NCBI RefSeq assembly: GCF_000424285.1
Contig: NZ_AUJP01000011.1
Coordinates: forward strand, 62,001 to 126,000
DNA length: 64,000 nucleotides
Direction: 5' to 3'
Source: Butyrivibrio sp. MB2005
GTDB taxonomy: Bacteria; Bacillota; Clostridia; Lachnospirales; Lachnospiraceae
Below are positions 18,497 through 28,413 of the stretch, piece by piece. The notes under the pieces were generated by a model that worked only from the letters and a program-made list of their open reading frames with translations, was not told the DNA's origin and did no database searches. Each line of letters opens with the position of its first letter. The first letter of the stretch is position 1. Both the position numbers and the translations under genes were made by a program.

Positions 18497-20230
18497 TTGA
18501 AAGAAAAATCATTTAAGGGCGGATTAAAGCAGATATTATGGACATTTAGTCTCTTTAGTGAATACAGATTAAGAATTATAGGCTATGCAATACTTATCAT
18601 AGTTAAGACATTGATTGATCTGTCGCTGACATATGCCGTAGGTAGCGTAATTGACTATATAGTAAGTGATGATATGACTACCCTTATTAGGTTTGTCGTT
18701 ATTTTTGTGGCTTGCTTTGTTGTTAAACTTATTGTCACGTATATAACAAACAGACTTAATGTATTTAATTATACAGCTATTCATAAGAATCTGACGTTGG
18801 CATTGTATGATAAGACTCTTAATGCTGATTGGGAAAGCCTGGAGAAACATCATTCAGGAGATCTTTTGACAAGGCTAAGCAAGGATGCAACCACTGTTGC
18901 AGGTAATATTAACGGCCTTTTACCGACATTTTTAGCAGATGGCTTTAAGATATTCGCTGCTGTAGCGGTTGTTGTATATTTTGACTATTCAATACTTATT
19001 GTTATGGTCTTGGCGGTTCCGCTGGTTTATCTTTCAACTAAACTTTTTGCAGGTAAAGTACTTGAGAGTCAGCGAAAAGGAAGAGAAGCTGAGTCAAATA
19101 TCATGCTTCTTAATAAAGAGACTTTTCATAATATGCAGGCCGTAAAAGCCTTTGGCTTATTTGATGTATTTCACAAGAAGATGGATGAAAGGGCCGAAAA
19201 TCGTAAAAAATGTGATATCAGGTCTAATTTGATGTACATGATATCCTGGGTTATAACACAGGCTCTGGGACTTATCACAATAGTTATTGCTGGAGCATGG
19301 ATGATATATCGTGTTCATACTAACTATATTACGGTTGGAAATATTGCCTCTATGGCAGCTTTGGCTGTATCAGCTGCTACCGCACTTTCAAATCTCTTTT
19401 CTCTTATGCCTACACTGGTGGAATTTATTACTGCTTCTGAGAGAATAGAAGAGTTACTTGAAATACCGGATGAACCGGATATTGTGATCTCACCCGAGAA
19501 AAAGGCTATTATTGATTCACATCAGGGTGAAAAGATGTCCATAAAGCTTAATGGAATATCTTTCCATTATCATACAGGTCCAAATATATTTGAAGATGCA
19601 GACCTTGAAGCAAGTTCAGGTGAGATTGTAGCCATGGTAGGACCTTCAGGAGAAGGTAAAACAACTATGCTAAGACTTGTGCTTGGAATAGTCAGGGCAC
19701 AGTCAGGTGATGCTAATCTTATTTGGGAAGATGGCAAAAAGATTCACATGGGAACTCCTACAAGATCTATGATTGCTTATGTTCCGCAAGGCAATACGAT
19801 GATGTCCGGAACAATTGCAGATAATATGCGAATCATAAAGCCTGATGCAACAGATGAAGAGATTATCGAAGCACTTAGGATGTCATGTGCATACGATTTT
19901 GTTAAAAAGCTTCCTGATGGTATAAACCATATGATCGGTGAAAGTGGTCTTGGTTTTTCTGAAGGTCAGAATCAGAGACTTGCTATAGCAAGAGCTATTC
20001 TTAGAAAAACTCCGATACTTCTTCTTGATGAAGCAACATCCGCATTGGATGTTGTTACGGAGAGAGAAGTTCTTAGGAATCTTATGACTGCTGATACTCA
20101 CAGAATTTGTCTCCTTACTACACATAGACCTAGTGTACTGTCTATGTGTAATAGGGTTTACAGAATATCTGATAAAAAGACCAGAGTTATAAATGATGAT
20201 GAAGTCCGTGTTCTTATGAATGAATTCTAA
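18497..20230 (+). CDS. ABC exporter, fused membrane and ATPase domains (candidate lipid-linked glycan flippase)
   Basis: A half-size ABC exporter of about 577 residues. The N-terminal half has six membrane helices. The C-terminal ATPase has Walker A GPSGEGKTT, Q-loop VPQGN, a signature variant FSEGQNQRLAIARA (LSGGQ usual), Walker B ILLLDEATSALD and the switch histidine in LTTHRP. I chose the TTG at 18497 because AAGGAG lies 6 nt upstream; an in-frame TTG at 18482 has poorer spacing. MsbA/PglK-type exporters flip lipid-linked sugars. No Wzx flippase is seen in the locus, so this is the best candidate for translocation. An unrelated peptide or drug substrate remains possible. Confidence 0.85.
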   Translation: MKEKSFKGGLKQILWTFSLFSEYRLRIIGYAILIIVKTLIDLSLTYAVGSVIDYIVSDDMTTLIRFVVIFVACFVVKLIVTYITNRLNVFNYTAIHKNLTLALYDKTLNADWESLEKHHSGDLLTRLSKDATTVAGNINGLLPTFLADGFKIFAAVAVVVYFDYSILIVMVLAVPLVYLSTKLFAGKVLESQRKGREAESNIMLLNKETFHNMQAVKAFGLFDVFHKKMDERAENRKKCDIRSNLMYMISWVITQALGLITIVIAGAWMIYRVHTNYITVGNIASMAALAVSAATALSNLFSLMPTLVEFITASERIEELLEIPDEPDIVISPEKKAIIDSHQGEKMSIKLNGISFHYHTGPNIFEDADLEASSGEIVAMVGPSGEGKTTMLRLVLGIVRAQSGDANLIWEDGKKIHMGTPTRSMIAYVPQGNTMMSGTIADNMRIIKPDATDEEIIEALRMSCAYDFVKKLPDGINHMIGESGLGFSEGQNQRLAIARAILRKTPILLLDEATSALDVVTEREVLRNLMTADTHRICLLTTHRPSVLSMCNRVYRISDKKTRVINDDEVRVLMNEF

Positions 20231-20252
20231 TATCAGTGTGGAGATGAGATAT

Positions 20253-20861
20253 ATGCCCAAAATGAGATATGAAGTAAAAACTGAAGATTTTCCATATGAG
20301 GAAATAACAAAATTATTACATGAAAGCTACAAGGAACATTTGGAGGCAGGAAGGAATTATCTTGCGGCGACTCAGACCGTTGAGGACACCAAAAGGAGAT
20401 TGGATGGCAGGATAGTTGGTCTTTGTTACAATGAAGATAATAAATTGGTTGGTACAATAGCCGGAAAAATAATAAATAAACATGATGGAGAACCAAGAAA
20501 ATGGTATGAAGATGACCATTACCTTTATGTAGAACAGATGGCGGTACATCCCGACTACAGAAAAACAAATGTCTTGGCAATGATGTCTATTACAGCTATG
20601 AAAGATAAAAGTTTACGGGAAGTCGACTCCTGGATGAGTGATACTTCTTCTCTTGCCACAGATTTGGTTGAATCATACGTTAAAATGGGATTTCAGATTG
20701 TTGATATGGTGTCATGGGAAACTACAAATTATTATTCCTATGTGTTTAGAAGACCATTAAAGGGACGTAAATTTGATCAAAAATATGTAAATCGTAAATT
20801 CTTTTTTAGTAAGCTTATATGTAAGCTTCGATATACGGAGAATGGAAAGAAACGTTTTTAA
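20253..20861 (+). CDS. GNAT-family N-acetyltransferase
   Basis: A protein of about 200 residues with a GNAT core: LVGTIAGKII (beta strands 2-3), then LYVEQMAVHPDYRKTNVLAMM, a divergent version of the acetyl-CoA pyrophosphate loop (RxxGxG/A is replaced by RKTNVLA), and ESYVKMGFQIVDM near the end. I chose ATG 20253 because GGAG lies 9 nt upstream; the frame extends back to an ATG at 20220 that overlaps the ABC gene by 11 nt. It might acetylate an amino sugar or a peptide. The weakened P-loop makes activity uncertain. Confidence 0.65.
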   Translation: MPKMRYEVKTEDFPYEEITKLLHESYKEHLEAGRNYLAATQTVEDTKRRLDGRIVGLCYNEDNKLVGTIAGKIINKHDGEPRKWYEDDHYLYVEQMAVHPDYRKTNVLAMMSITAMKDKSLREVDSWMSDTSSLATDLVESYVKMGFQIVDMVSWETTNYYSYVFRRPLKGRKFDQKYVNRKFFFSKLICKLRYTENGKKRF

Positions 20862-20897
20862 TCTGAGTATATTCTCGTGGGAGTAAGAAGTGTCTTG

Positions 20898-22931
20898 ATG
20901 AATTTGCATATTGTTATTCCTGATTTGATTGGTGCCGATGATGAGAACTTAAGTAAGTGTATTAAAGCATCAGAAAATCAATGGACAGATAAATTTAATA
21001 TTGAGACCATGGTTGAAAGAGGAAACAGTTATCCGGATATTTTCAATAGGGCACTTACAAAAATAAAGAGCGGATATGTGCTCTTTATTTTTCCATGGAT
21101 AATTTTAAAGGATAAGGCTTTTGATAACATAGATATATCAAAGAGCAATGAGAAAAACTCGGATTTATATGTACTTAGTTATGAAAGTATAGAATGGAAT
21201 ACTACTTCATTACATAAATTTGGTGATAGAGCGGTTAAGTGCGCTGATTATGTATGCGCACTACATGATCACAATGGCGATATTGGTTATATATCAATAT
21301 GGAACAAGATTTTATCTGTTGATTTGGTTCATCAACAAGATATTCATTTTAATGATAGTTTGAAGGAATTTTGGGAATATGATTTTTTACTGAATTATCT
21401 GCGCCTTTGTGAAAATATTAGATTTTCCGACAGCATGATGGCAGCTTTTTACTCACAACCCGCGCCAATTCTTTCGGCATGTGAGCGTATACTGGAAAAA
21501 AGGCAGTTGTTTAATATATATGAGATTTTGCTTAGGGAAAAGGTAAATGATAAAAAGGCCAAAGAGATAATTGATATAGAAAAAGAAGAGTATATAGTTT
21601 ATGAAAAATCAAGACTCTTCATGGAATTAGAGGAGGCTTCCGGGGAAAATAAGCTTCTTAGAGAAATTAAATCTGAAATTAGTGATATCGGTCCCAAAAA
21701 GGAAATAAAGATCTTTTATAAAACAGTAAAAGCTGCTCTTGGTTTTAGAAGAAGAAAGTTAATTGCCGGATTTAATACAGATAGACGGATAAGAAAGGCT
21801 AAAAAATTAAAAGAAAAAGAGACATATTATAAAAACAATTTTTACAAATTCAGAAGACCTATGCGATTTATCCATGGTCATGTCACAAGAAATAAGTATA
21901 TTTTATTATACTGCGAAAGTAATACCATGAAGCCACATATTATGGACTATTACAGGTGTGTCAGAGAAATGGATGGTATAAAATTGTTTATTTTCTATCC
22001 TGATTTATGGAACTTTGAAGTACCGGATGGGGTTGAACTTATAAAAAGCAGATTTAAGGCGCTTTTTATGCCATGGGATCTTGTTGTATGTGCAGATGCC
22101 ATTGCTCCTTTGTACTATAACAGAGAGTATGAAAAGCTAATTTACATAAATCATGGCCTTCATATGATTAGCTATGATAAAGGAAAAACCCTTTATGCAT
22201 ATGAAGAGGGGCTTGGACTGTTTAGTGCCATGTTTGAACCTAATAAGCGATATGCGGCTGTAATGACAGTAGAATATCCCAACGAAAATATCTGTCATAC
22301 AGGATATAAAAATGCCAGAGATATTATTGAACTTGGTAATAAAAAATCCGAATATCGGAAAGAACTTGGTGTTAAGGATGAGGAGAAGCTAATAGCTGTA
22401 TTTGGAACCTGGGGGATAGACAGTTTGTTTCACCGGGTTGGGGATGCTCTGATAGATCAGGCGAGAGAAATGATGAAAAATGGATATAAATTCATTTTGT
22501 CCATTCATCCCAAGGAATATTCTATTTATGATGAGAACATAAAACCACTTGGAGATTATATAGAGTCTCTTGCTGAAGAAGGTTTTATAATCCGAAATCC
22601 AAAGGATCCGAGTACTAAGTTTATGGTAGCTGCAGATATGGTTGTTTGCGATTATTCTACCCTTTGTGAGGAGGCTATGTTGGCTGGAAAACCTGTTTTA
22701 CTCAGCGATTTTCAGACGGATAGGGTTTGGAAAAATTCAACAATTGCAAAATATAAAGAAAGATGTCCATCCTTTACGAGGGATAGTGACCTTCGAATGA
22801 TGATAGAGAATGTTTTTGCAGACTCGGAACTTAATGAATACGCAAAACAATTGGCTATTGACCTTCTACCACCTAAGGGTGGATATGAGAATGCGGTCAG
22901 GGAGATAACCCAAAAGGTTATAAATGGTTAA
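20898..22931 (+). CDS. CDP-glycerol glycerophosphotransferase-like protein with extra N-terminal domain
   Basis: A protein of about 677 residues. The C-terminal part (from about residue 320) is a TagF/TagB-type transferase: LIYINHGLHMISYDKG, FILSIHPKEYS and MVVCDYSTLCEEAMLAGKPVLLSD. The N-terminal 200 residues (LHIVIPDLIGADDENLSKC, then YVLFIFPWIIL) look like a degenerate GT2 domain without a clear DXD. The ATG at 20898 is preceded by GGGAG at 14 nt, which is long; a GTG at 20877 has no RBS. It may be a bifunctional decorating enzyme whose first domain has lost catalysis. Confidence 0.78.
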   Translation: MNLHIVIPDLIGADDENLSKCIKASENQWTDKFNIETMVERGNSYPDIFNRALTKIKSGYVLFIFPWIILKDKAFDNIDISKSNEKNSDLYVLSYESIEWNTTSLHKFGDRAVKCADYVCALHDHNGDIGYISIWNKILSVDLVHQQDIHFNDSLKEFWEYDFLLNYLRLCENIRFSDSMMAAFYSQPAPILSACERILEKRQLFNIYEILLREKVNDKKAKEIIDIEKEEYIVYEKSRLFMELEEASGENKLLREIKSEISDIGPKKEIKIFYKTVKAALGFRRRKLIAGFNTDRRIRKAKKLKEKETYYKNNFYKFRRPMRFIHGHVTRNKYILLYCESNTMKPHIMDYYRCVREMDGIKLFIFYPDLWNFEVPDGVELIKSRFKALFMPWDLVVCADAIAPLYYNREYEKLIYINHGLHMISYDKGKTLYAYEEGLGLFSAMFEPNKRYAAVMTVEYPNENICHTGYKNARDIIELGNKKSEYRKELGVKDEEKLIAVFGTWGIDSLFHRVGDALIDQAREMMKNGYKFILSIHPKEYSIYDENIKPLGDYIESLAEEGFIIRNPKDPSTKFMVAADMVVCDYSTLCEEAMLAGKPVLLSDFQTDRVWKNSTIAKYKERCPSFTRDSDLRMMIENVFADSELNEYAKQLAIDLLPPKGGYENAVREITQKVING

Positions 22932-24027
22932 AATGAGAAGAGACGGTAAACTGGTTTCTGTTATAGTTCCTGCATATAATGCAGAAAAATACATACAAAA
23001 GAATTTAAAATCCATACTTGCTCAAAGCTATGGGAATCTTCAGATAATTCTTGTGGATGACGGATCAAAAGATGGAACTCTCGAGTTCGCAAAAGAATGC
23101 GCTCAAAATGACAACAGACTTACTGTGATCCATAAAGAAAACGGTGGAGTATCCTCTGCCAGAAATATCGGTCTTGAGCATATTAAAGGGGAGTATGTTT
23201 TTTTTGTGGATTCTGATGATACTATCGAAGATAATGCCATAGAAGTATTGGTGAAAGCTATGGAAGACTCCGGCTCAGATTGGGTTAATTGCCAATATTC
23301 AAGGTGGGATGATTCAGGAAATAGACTGGATGACTACAACTTTATAAAAGGAATATGGAATTTTTCATCTGATGATGAGAGACTTGATTTCATCACAGAA
23401 AATCTTTTGAAATACTATATTGGTTTTGAAGTTTTTGATAAGCTCTTTAGGGCAGACATAATAAAGGATAATAATATCAAATTTTCAGAAAAATGCCGCA
23501 TCGGGGAAGATCTTGCATTTAATCTTAAATATGCTATGTATGCAAAACAGATAAACTGCATTGATGACAGATGCGTAAGGTATGCTATACATGAAGATTC
23601 TGCAATGGGAAGGCATAAGGAGTTATCAAGAATTCTTTCTGAGAATATTCTACTTCTCGAAGATGTTTATGAATATTCCCAAAATGCGAGGAAAGCATTC
23701 TATATTGATAAGTTTTTGCTCATCTGTGTAAGAGTTATGGATAATTCATATATAGGACATACTCCTTCTGAGATTATGGAAGTAATGGATAAGGTAACTG
23801 ATGTGGATTTTCTTGCAAGTATATATCGAAAATTATCTGTAAATAAAAGTGAAATTATTGGTTTATATCCAGTAGAAACTGCAAAGATCAAATACAGATA
23901 TCATCAATATATACAAAAGGGTATAGAGGGCTTTTCCATATCTGACAGATTGGAAATACTTATATATGATTTATACAGAGGACTTAGACAAAGACCTTTA
24001 TTGAAGGACTGGAGGATGCCTTATTAG
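22924..24027 (+). CDS. Glycosyltransferase, GT2 family
   Basis: A 367-residue GT-A enzyme overlapping the previous gene by 8 nt, with AAGG 7 nt before the ATG. It begins VSVIVPAYNAEKYIQKNL, followed by IILVDDGSKDGT and the metal motif FFVDSDDTIED. IGEDLAFNLKYAMY matches the acidic block seen in the other GT2 proteins of the locus. It is one of several paralogous GT2 genes, each probably adding one residue of the repeat unit. The sugar cannot be assigned. Confidence 0.88.
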   Translation: MVKMRRDGKLVSVIVPAYNAEKYIQKNLKSILAQSYGNLQIILVDDGSKDGTLEFAKECAQNDNRLTVIHKENGGVSSARNIGLEHIKGEYVFFVDSDDTIEDNAIEVLVKAMEDSGSDWVNCQYSRWDDSGNRLDDYNFIKGIWNFSSDDERLDFITENLLKYYIGFEVFDKLFRADIIKDNNIKFSEKCRIGEDLAFNLKYAMYAKQINCIDDRCVRYAIHEDSAMGRHKELSRILSENILLLEDVYEYSQNARKAFYIDKFLLICVRVMDNSYIGHTPSEIMEVMDKVTDVDFLASIYRKLSVNKSEIIGLYPVETAKIKYRYHQYIQKGIEGFSISDRLEILIYDLYRGLRQRPLLKDWRMPY

Positions 24028-24038
24028 GGAAGAGATTA

Positions 24039-25931
24039 ATGGACAAACACGCATATCTTATAATGGCTCATAACGAATTTCATATGCTAAAAAAACTTCT
24101 TACTGAGCTTGACGATGAAAGAAACGATATTTTTCTTCATATAGATAAAAAAACAAAATATGTGGATGAAGCTCAAATCTCCGGTTGGTTAAAACATTCA
24201 GGTATTACTTTTGTTCCCAGAAAGAAGATATATTGGGGAACATACAGCATTACCGATTGTGAGATTAAAATGCTAAAGGAAGCTGTAAGAGGGCATTACT
24301 CGTATTACCATCTTATATCAGGCGTAGATTTTCCTTTAAAAAGGCAGGAGGCGATTCATGGTTTTTTTGAAAAGGCTGATGGGGAATATGTTGCCGGACA
24401 TAGAAACGGAACAGATGGTGATGATTTTATATATAAGATAAAATACTATTTTCCGTTTCTTAGGTTTTTAGGTAAAGATACTTTTGAAGGTCCCGGTAAA
24501 AAGCTGGAATTTATGCGCAAATTTGTTGGCTTTCAGTATAAATTTATGCTTTATCAGGAAAAGCATGGGATAGATCGCCTAAAAAAACTAGAAGGAATGG
24601 AGTTCTATAAGGGGCATCAATGGTTTTCTATCACTCATAATTTGGCTGAGTATATTATTCAGAATGAGAGAAAACTGCAAAAAATCTACCACCTTACAAA
24701 TGGTTCAGATGAAATCGCAATTCCGACGCTGGCAATGAATTCGGTTTTTCATGACAGGGTTAAGGATTCGGAGCTTCGTGAAATAGACTGGCTAAGGGGA
24801 AGTCCTTATGAGTACACTCTCGATGATCTTGAGGAGCTTAAGAATTCAAAAGCTTTTTTTGCAAGGAAAATATCTTATAACAGGGAACCTTTGCTGGTTA
24901 ATAAAATTATAGAGCATATTCATGATACTAATAATACATCGGAAGAGGATCCGCTTATCAGTGTTATTGTGCCTTGCTATAATGTGGAAGCTTATCTAAA
25001 AGAGTGTGTAGACTCTCTTTTAGCACAGACTTACCGGAATATAGAAATTATCCTTGTGGACGATGGAGCTACTGATAATACCGGGGGTATTGCAAGAGAT
25101 TATGCCGGGCGAAATTCTAATGTCCTTTATATACATAGGGCAAATGGAGGATTGTCAGCAGCAAGAAATACGGGAATAGATAATTCAAAAGGACAGTATC
25201 TTGCTTTTGTGGATTCTGATGATTATGTGGAGCCAGATTATATAGAAAAGCTTTATAAGTCAATCAGAGAAAACGGTTCTGACATAGCAGTGTGCGGTTA
25301 TAAAAAAGAAGAGATGGAGACAGATTCCGTCACTTTTGATGAAAGTAGTGTAATCTCACCATATGCTGCAATGAGAATACTTAGCGATATTTTTCCAAAA
25401 GAGAATGTATTACTGGTAATAGCATGGAACAAACTCTATAAAAGGGAATTGTTTGAGAATACCAGGTTCCCGGAGGGGAAAATCCATGAGGATGAGCATA
25501 CTGCCCATAGAGTTCTTGGACAGGCTGACTCAATCTCTGTAATAACGGATTGCCTTTATCATTACAGAATTCGGGAAGGAAGTATAACTGCTGGTAGAAA
25601 AGCGCAGAATCTAAAGCATCTTGATTTACTTGATGCATATAAGGATAGAATTGAGTATTCTGAAAGCATGATGTATGGCGAGCTTATGACATACATGCTT
25701 TACTCGTTTTTCGAAAGTATGAAAGAGCTTATGGTACTGTATACAGATGAGACTATCAAAGAAAACAAGCTTTATTCATATTTTCAAAAGCGGGCTAAGG
25801 AGATTTATTTCAGGTATTTTACAGAGCTTGATAGTTTCCAGAAAAAAGATTATTTTAAGCTTATTCTATTTCCGAAGAAGTATAGGCTAAGTGTGATCAG
25901 ATTAAGAGATGAGAAGAATAATGGACAATAA
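24039..25931 (+). CDS. Two-domain glycosyltransferase, GT14-GT2 fusion
   Basis: A 630-residue fusion. Residues 1 to about 290 match the core-2/I-branching (GT14) family: HAYLIMAHNEFHMLKKLL, FLHIDKKT, YYHLISGVDFPLK and GHQWFSITHNLAEYI. GT14 enzymes add beta-linked GlcNAc or xylose branches. From about residue 306 a GT2 domain begins (LISVIVPCYNVEAYL, IILVDDGATDNTG, AFVDSDDYVE). This suggests a branching step coupled with chain extension. It is the second chimeric transferase of the locus. The reading frame is continuous. Confidence 0.88.
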   Translation: MDKHAYLIMAHNEFHMLKKLLTELDDERNDIFLHIDKKTKYVDEAQISGWLKHSGITFVPRKKIYWGTYSITDCEIKMLKEAVRGHYSYYHLISGVDFPLKRQEAIHGFFEKADGEYVAGHRNGTDGDDFIYKIKYYFPFLRFLGKDTFEGPGKKLEFMRKFVGFQYKFMLYQEKHGIDRLKKLEGMEFYKGHQWFSITHNLAEYIIQNERKLQKIYHLTNGSDEIAIPTLAMNSVFHDRVKDSELREIDWLRGSPYEYTLDDLEELKNSKAFFARKISYNREPLLVNKIIEHIHDTNNTSEEDPLISVIVPCYNVEAYLKECVDSLLAQTYRNIEIILVDDGATDNTGGIARDYAGRNSNVLYIHRANGGLSAARNTGIDNSKGQYLAFVDSDDYVEPDYIEKLYKSIRENGSDIAVCGYKKEEMETDSVTFDESSVISPYAAMRILSDIFPKENVLLVIAWNKLYKRELFENTRFPEGKIHEDEHTAHRVLGQADSISVITDCLYHYRIREGSITAGRKAQNLKHLDLLDAYKDRIEYSESMMYGELMTYMLYSFFESMKELMVLYTDETIKENKLYSYFQKRAKEIYFRYFTELDSFQKKDYFKLILFPKKYRLSVIRLRDEKNNGQ

Positions 25932-26694
25932 ACAATATATTCCTCATACTATTCACTATTTTTGGATGGGAGGAGCGCCAAAACCGGAATCATTTCTAAA
26001 GTATTTAGAAGGTTGGCGCAAATTTTGTCCGAATTTTGAGATAAAAGAGTGGAATGAGTCTAACTATGATATCCATAAACATCCTTATATGGAAAAAGCC
26101 TATAACGATAAAAAGTGGGCCTTTGTATCTGATTATGCCAGGCTTGATGTTTTATATCAGTATGGAGGAATTTATCTTGATACAGATGTAGAGGTATTAA
26201 AAGATCTTTCACCATTGTGCGAATATAAAGCGTTTATAGGGTTTGAGAATAGAGAAATTGTAAATGATGGTCAGGGATTTGGATGTGCTCCCGGTATGCC
26301 CATATTTAAAGAGATGTTGGATTGTTATGATGGCGAAGAACCATACGAAATAATTGATGGAATTCAAGAGTATATTGAGAGCCCCAAACAACGTACCAAG
26401 GTTCTTTTAAGACATGGCTTAAAGCAGGATGGTTCAAGGCAGACTGTAGATGGTGTTGAGATATTTCCGATAGACTATTTCTGCCCTCTTGATTATGATA
26501 CCGGGCGTTTAAGAATTTCGCAAAATACATTTAGTATCCACCATTTTGATGAAAGTTGGCACGGGAAGAATACAGAATTTTACGCAAAGATAAGACAGAT
26601 GTTAAACAGGGTGCTGGGAGTTAAGCTTGGAAGAAGAATATTCAGCAGATTTATGAAGACCAAAGATTCCTTTAAAAAGCTTATTGGCAGATGA
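25921..26694 (+). CDS. GT32-like glycosyltransferase (capsular polysaccharide synthesis type)
   Basis: A protein of about 257 residues with the GT32/OCH1-like pattern IPHTIHYFWMGG at the N-terminus, AFVSDYARLDVLYQYGGIYLD in the middle and the DXD motif in LDTDVEVLKDL. The C-terminus has SIHHFDESWHGK, also typical. ATG 25921 is favoured because the protein then begins just before the family consensus; ATG 25909 in frame is possible. Both overlap the end of the fused transferase, implying coupling. These enzymes usually transfer hexoses such as Gal, Glc or Man. The exact sugar is unknown. Confidence 0.85.
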   Translation: MDNKQYIPHTIHYFWMGGAPKPESFLKYLEGWRKFCPNFEIKEWNESNYDIHKHPYMEKAYNDKKWAFVSDYARLDVLYQYGGIYLDTDVEVLKDLSPLCEYKAFIGFENREIVNDGQGFGCAPGMPIFKEMLDCYDGEEPYEIIDGIQEYIESPKQRTKVLLRHGLKQDGSRQTVDGVEIFPIDYFCPLDYDTGRLRISQNTFSIHHFDESWHGKNTEFYAKIRQMLNRVLGVKLGRRIFSRFMKTKDSFKKLIGR

Positions 26695-26738
26695 CTGTTG
26701 CAAATTTCTATAAGTAAGGAGTGTTTATATTAACCGTT

Positions 26739-27650
26739 ATGATTTCAATAGTAGTACCGGTATACAACGTAGAAAAATACCTAAGAGAATGTCTTGATTC
26801 CATACTTGCTCAGACTTATAGGAAATTTGAACTGATACTTATAGATGATGGTTCAAAAGACAGTAGCGGTCATATCTGTGATGAGTATGCGTGCAGAGAT
26901 AATAGAATAAAGGTTGTTCATCAGGAAAACAGAGGCCTTTCCGGTGCAAGAAATGCTGGACTAACATGGGCAACCGGGGAATATATTATTTTTATTGATT
27001 CCGATGATACGATTAACTCTGATTACCTTGAAAAAAGATATTTGACTATTACTGAAGCTAAGGCGGATTTTGTTTTTTCAGATATGGAATCCACAAAGAT
27101 GGCGCATTCAGATAATCTTCCTGGCAAAGAACTAATCATGGACAGATGGGAGATGGAAAGATGGCTATCAGACCAGATTTCAAGAGAATATATACTTGCT
27201 GTTATTGCCTGTAATAAATTATACAGGGCGTCGCTTTTGCAGGGACTTAATTTCTGCGAAGGAAGGCTCCATGAGGATGAGTTTTTTATTAATAATATTT
27301 TGTCAAGAATGACAAAAGCTGTTTATATACCGGATAGAGGATATATTTATAGGGACAATGAGCAGAGTATTACAGGCTCTGAGAATATGACAAATGTAAG
27401 ACATCTCGATGTGCTTGATGCTTATGCAGAGAGAATTCGTATGGCCACAGCTGATGGGGATTATAAATTTGCAAATAAGACTTTATCAAATGCACTTTAT
27501 AAAGCTTATTCATATTATAAAACAGGCTCAGAAATATCGGAGCCTGCCTTAAAGAGACTTGTGGAATTATTTGATGAATTCTATCAGGTTCTGACATTTA
27601 AGCAAAAAATGAAATATAAATCGCTTATTCTACTTGCTAAGTTACATTAG
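26739..27650 (+). CDS. Glycosyltransferase, GT2 family
   Basis: A protein of about 303 residues beginning MISIVVPVYNVEKYLREC, with LILIDDGSKDSSG and the metal motif IFIDSDDTIN. GRLHEDEFFINNIL is the later acidic block. I prefer ATG 26739, although the nearest AAGGAG (26716-26721) is 17 nt away; the in-frame GTG at 26721 overlaps that motif. The stop at 27648-27650 overlaps the end of the opposite-strand GH16 gene by 4 bp, so this is the last gene before the antisense unit. Confidence 0.87.
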   Translation: MISIVVPVYNVEKYLRECLDSILAQTYRKFELILIDDGSKDSSGHICDEYACRDNRIKVVHQENRGLSGARNAGLTWATGEYIIFIDSDDTINSDYLEKRYLTITEAKADFVFSDMESTKMAHSDNLPGKELIMDRWEMERWLSDQISREYILAVIACNKLYRASLLQGLNFCEGRLHEDEFFINNILSRMTKAVYIPDRGYIYRDNEQSITGSENMTNVRHLDVLDAYAERIRMATADGDYKFANKTLSNALYKAYSYYKTGSEISEPALKRLVELFDEFYQVLTFKQKMKYKSLILLAKLH

Positions 27651-28381
27651 TCATTTTTTTGAATCGTTTTGTCTGGAGCTGTATAAGATATCCAATCGTA
27701 ATATGCGTAGAGTGGAGTTGTTCCATCATATTCGCCAGCCCACTCCGCATCATCGGTTGGCCAGGCATCCATGGCAATGGGAGCTTCCAATATCGGAATA
27801 TTTTTATTTGCTTCATAAACAGGCTCATTATCTACATACCAGACTATTGAATCCTTCATCCAGTTGAAGCCGTAGGTGTGGTAGTCTTCAGATGCATCAA
27901 AGCCAAGATCATAAAGGTACCTTTCTCCACTAACTCCGTTTGTATAGTAGTTAAATTGAACTTTGGTCGTATCATATCCCAAAAATTCGATATCTATTTC
28001 TGTACCGGTATCATCTTCCTTCACATAGTTAAAAAAGGCTGAAACAACACCTGGATTTTTAATAGGACGCATGTTTACTTCGTACATGCCATAGCCAAAG
28101 GATTCCTTGCTGAAAACTTCGCCGCCAGTTCTTATATCGCCGTCGCTGTCTACAGAAAGAACTAGTTTTCCGTTTTTATATTTAACATTTTCTGGCTTCC
28201 AGATAAGCTTTTCGGATTGCCCGCTTACCCAGTCGGATTTGCGAAAATTATTAAATGATAATATGCTAAAACCATTATGGTAGCTGGATGAATCTGATAA
28301 AAAACCATTACCGATATATATAGCACCAATACCACAAAGCGCTATTAGGGCAGTGGCTGGTTTTAAATAGTTTTTGTTCAT
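27647..28381 (-). CDS. Exported GH16 glycoside hydrolase (lichenase/beta-glucanase-like)
   Basis: A 244-residue enzyme that should cut beta-1,3 or mixed beta-1,3-1,4 glucans outside the cell. An N-terminal hydrophobic stretch (about residues 7-28) is a signal peptide or anchor. The GH16 active-site motif EIDIEFLG is intact, with both catalytic glutamates and the aspartate. FGYGMYEVNMRP before it and YHTYGFNWMKDSIVWYVDNEPV after it are typical of bacterial lichenases. It lies 32 nt downstream of a minus-strand GT2 gene and is probably co-transcribed with it. It may trim or release the locus product, or degrade plant beta-glucan. Confidence 0.9.
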   Translation of the reverse strand: MNKNYLKPATALIALCGIGAIYIGNGFLSDSSSYHNGFSILSFNNFRKSDWVSGQSEKLIWKPENVKYKNGKLVLSVDSDGDIRTGGEVFSKESFGYGMYEVNMRPIKNPGVVSAFFNYVKEDDTGTEIDIEFLGYDTTKVQFNYYTNGVSGERYLYDLGFDASEDYHTYGFNWMKDSIVWYVDNEPVYEANKNIPILEAPIAMDAWPTDDAEWAGEYDGTTPLYAYYDWISYTAPDKTIQKND

Positions 28382-28413
28382 TCTTTTACCTTTCGTTTAG
28401 AAGCTGAATGCTG

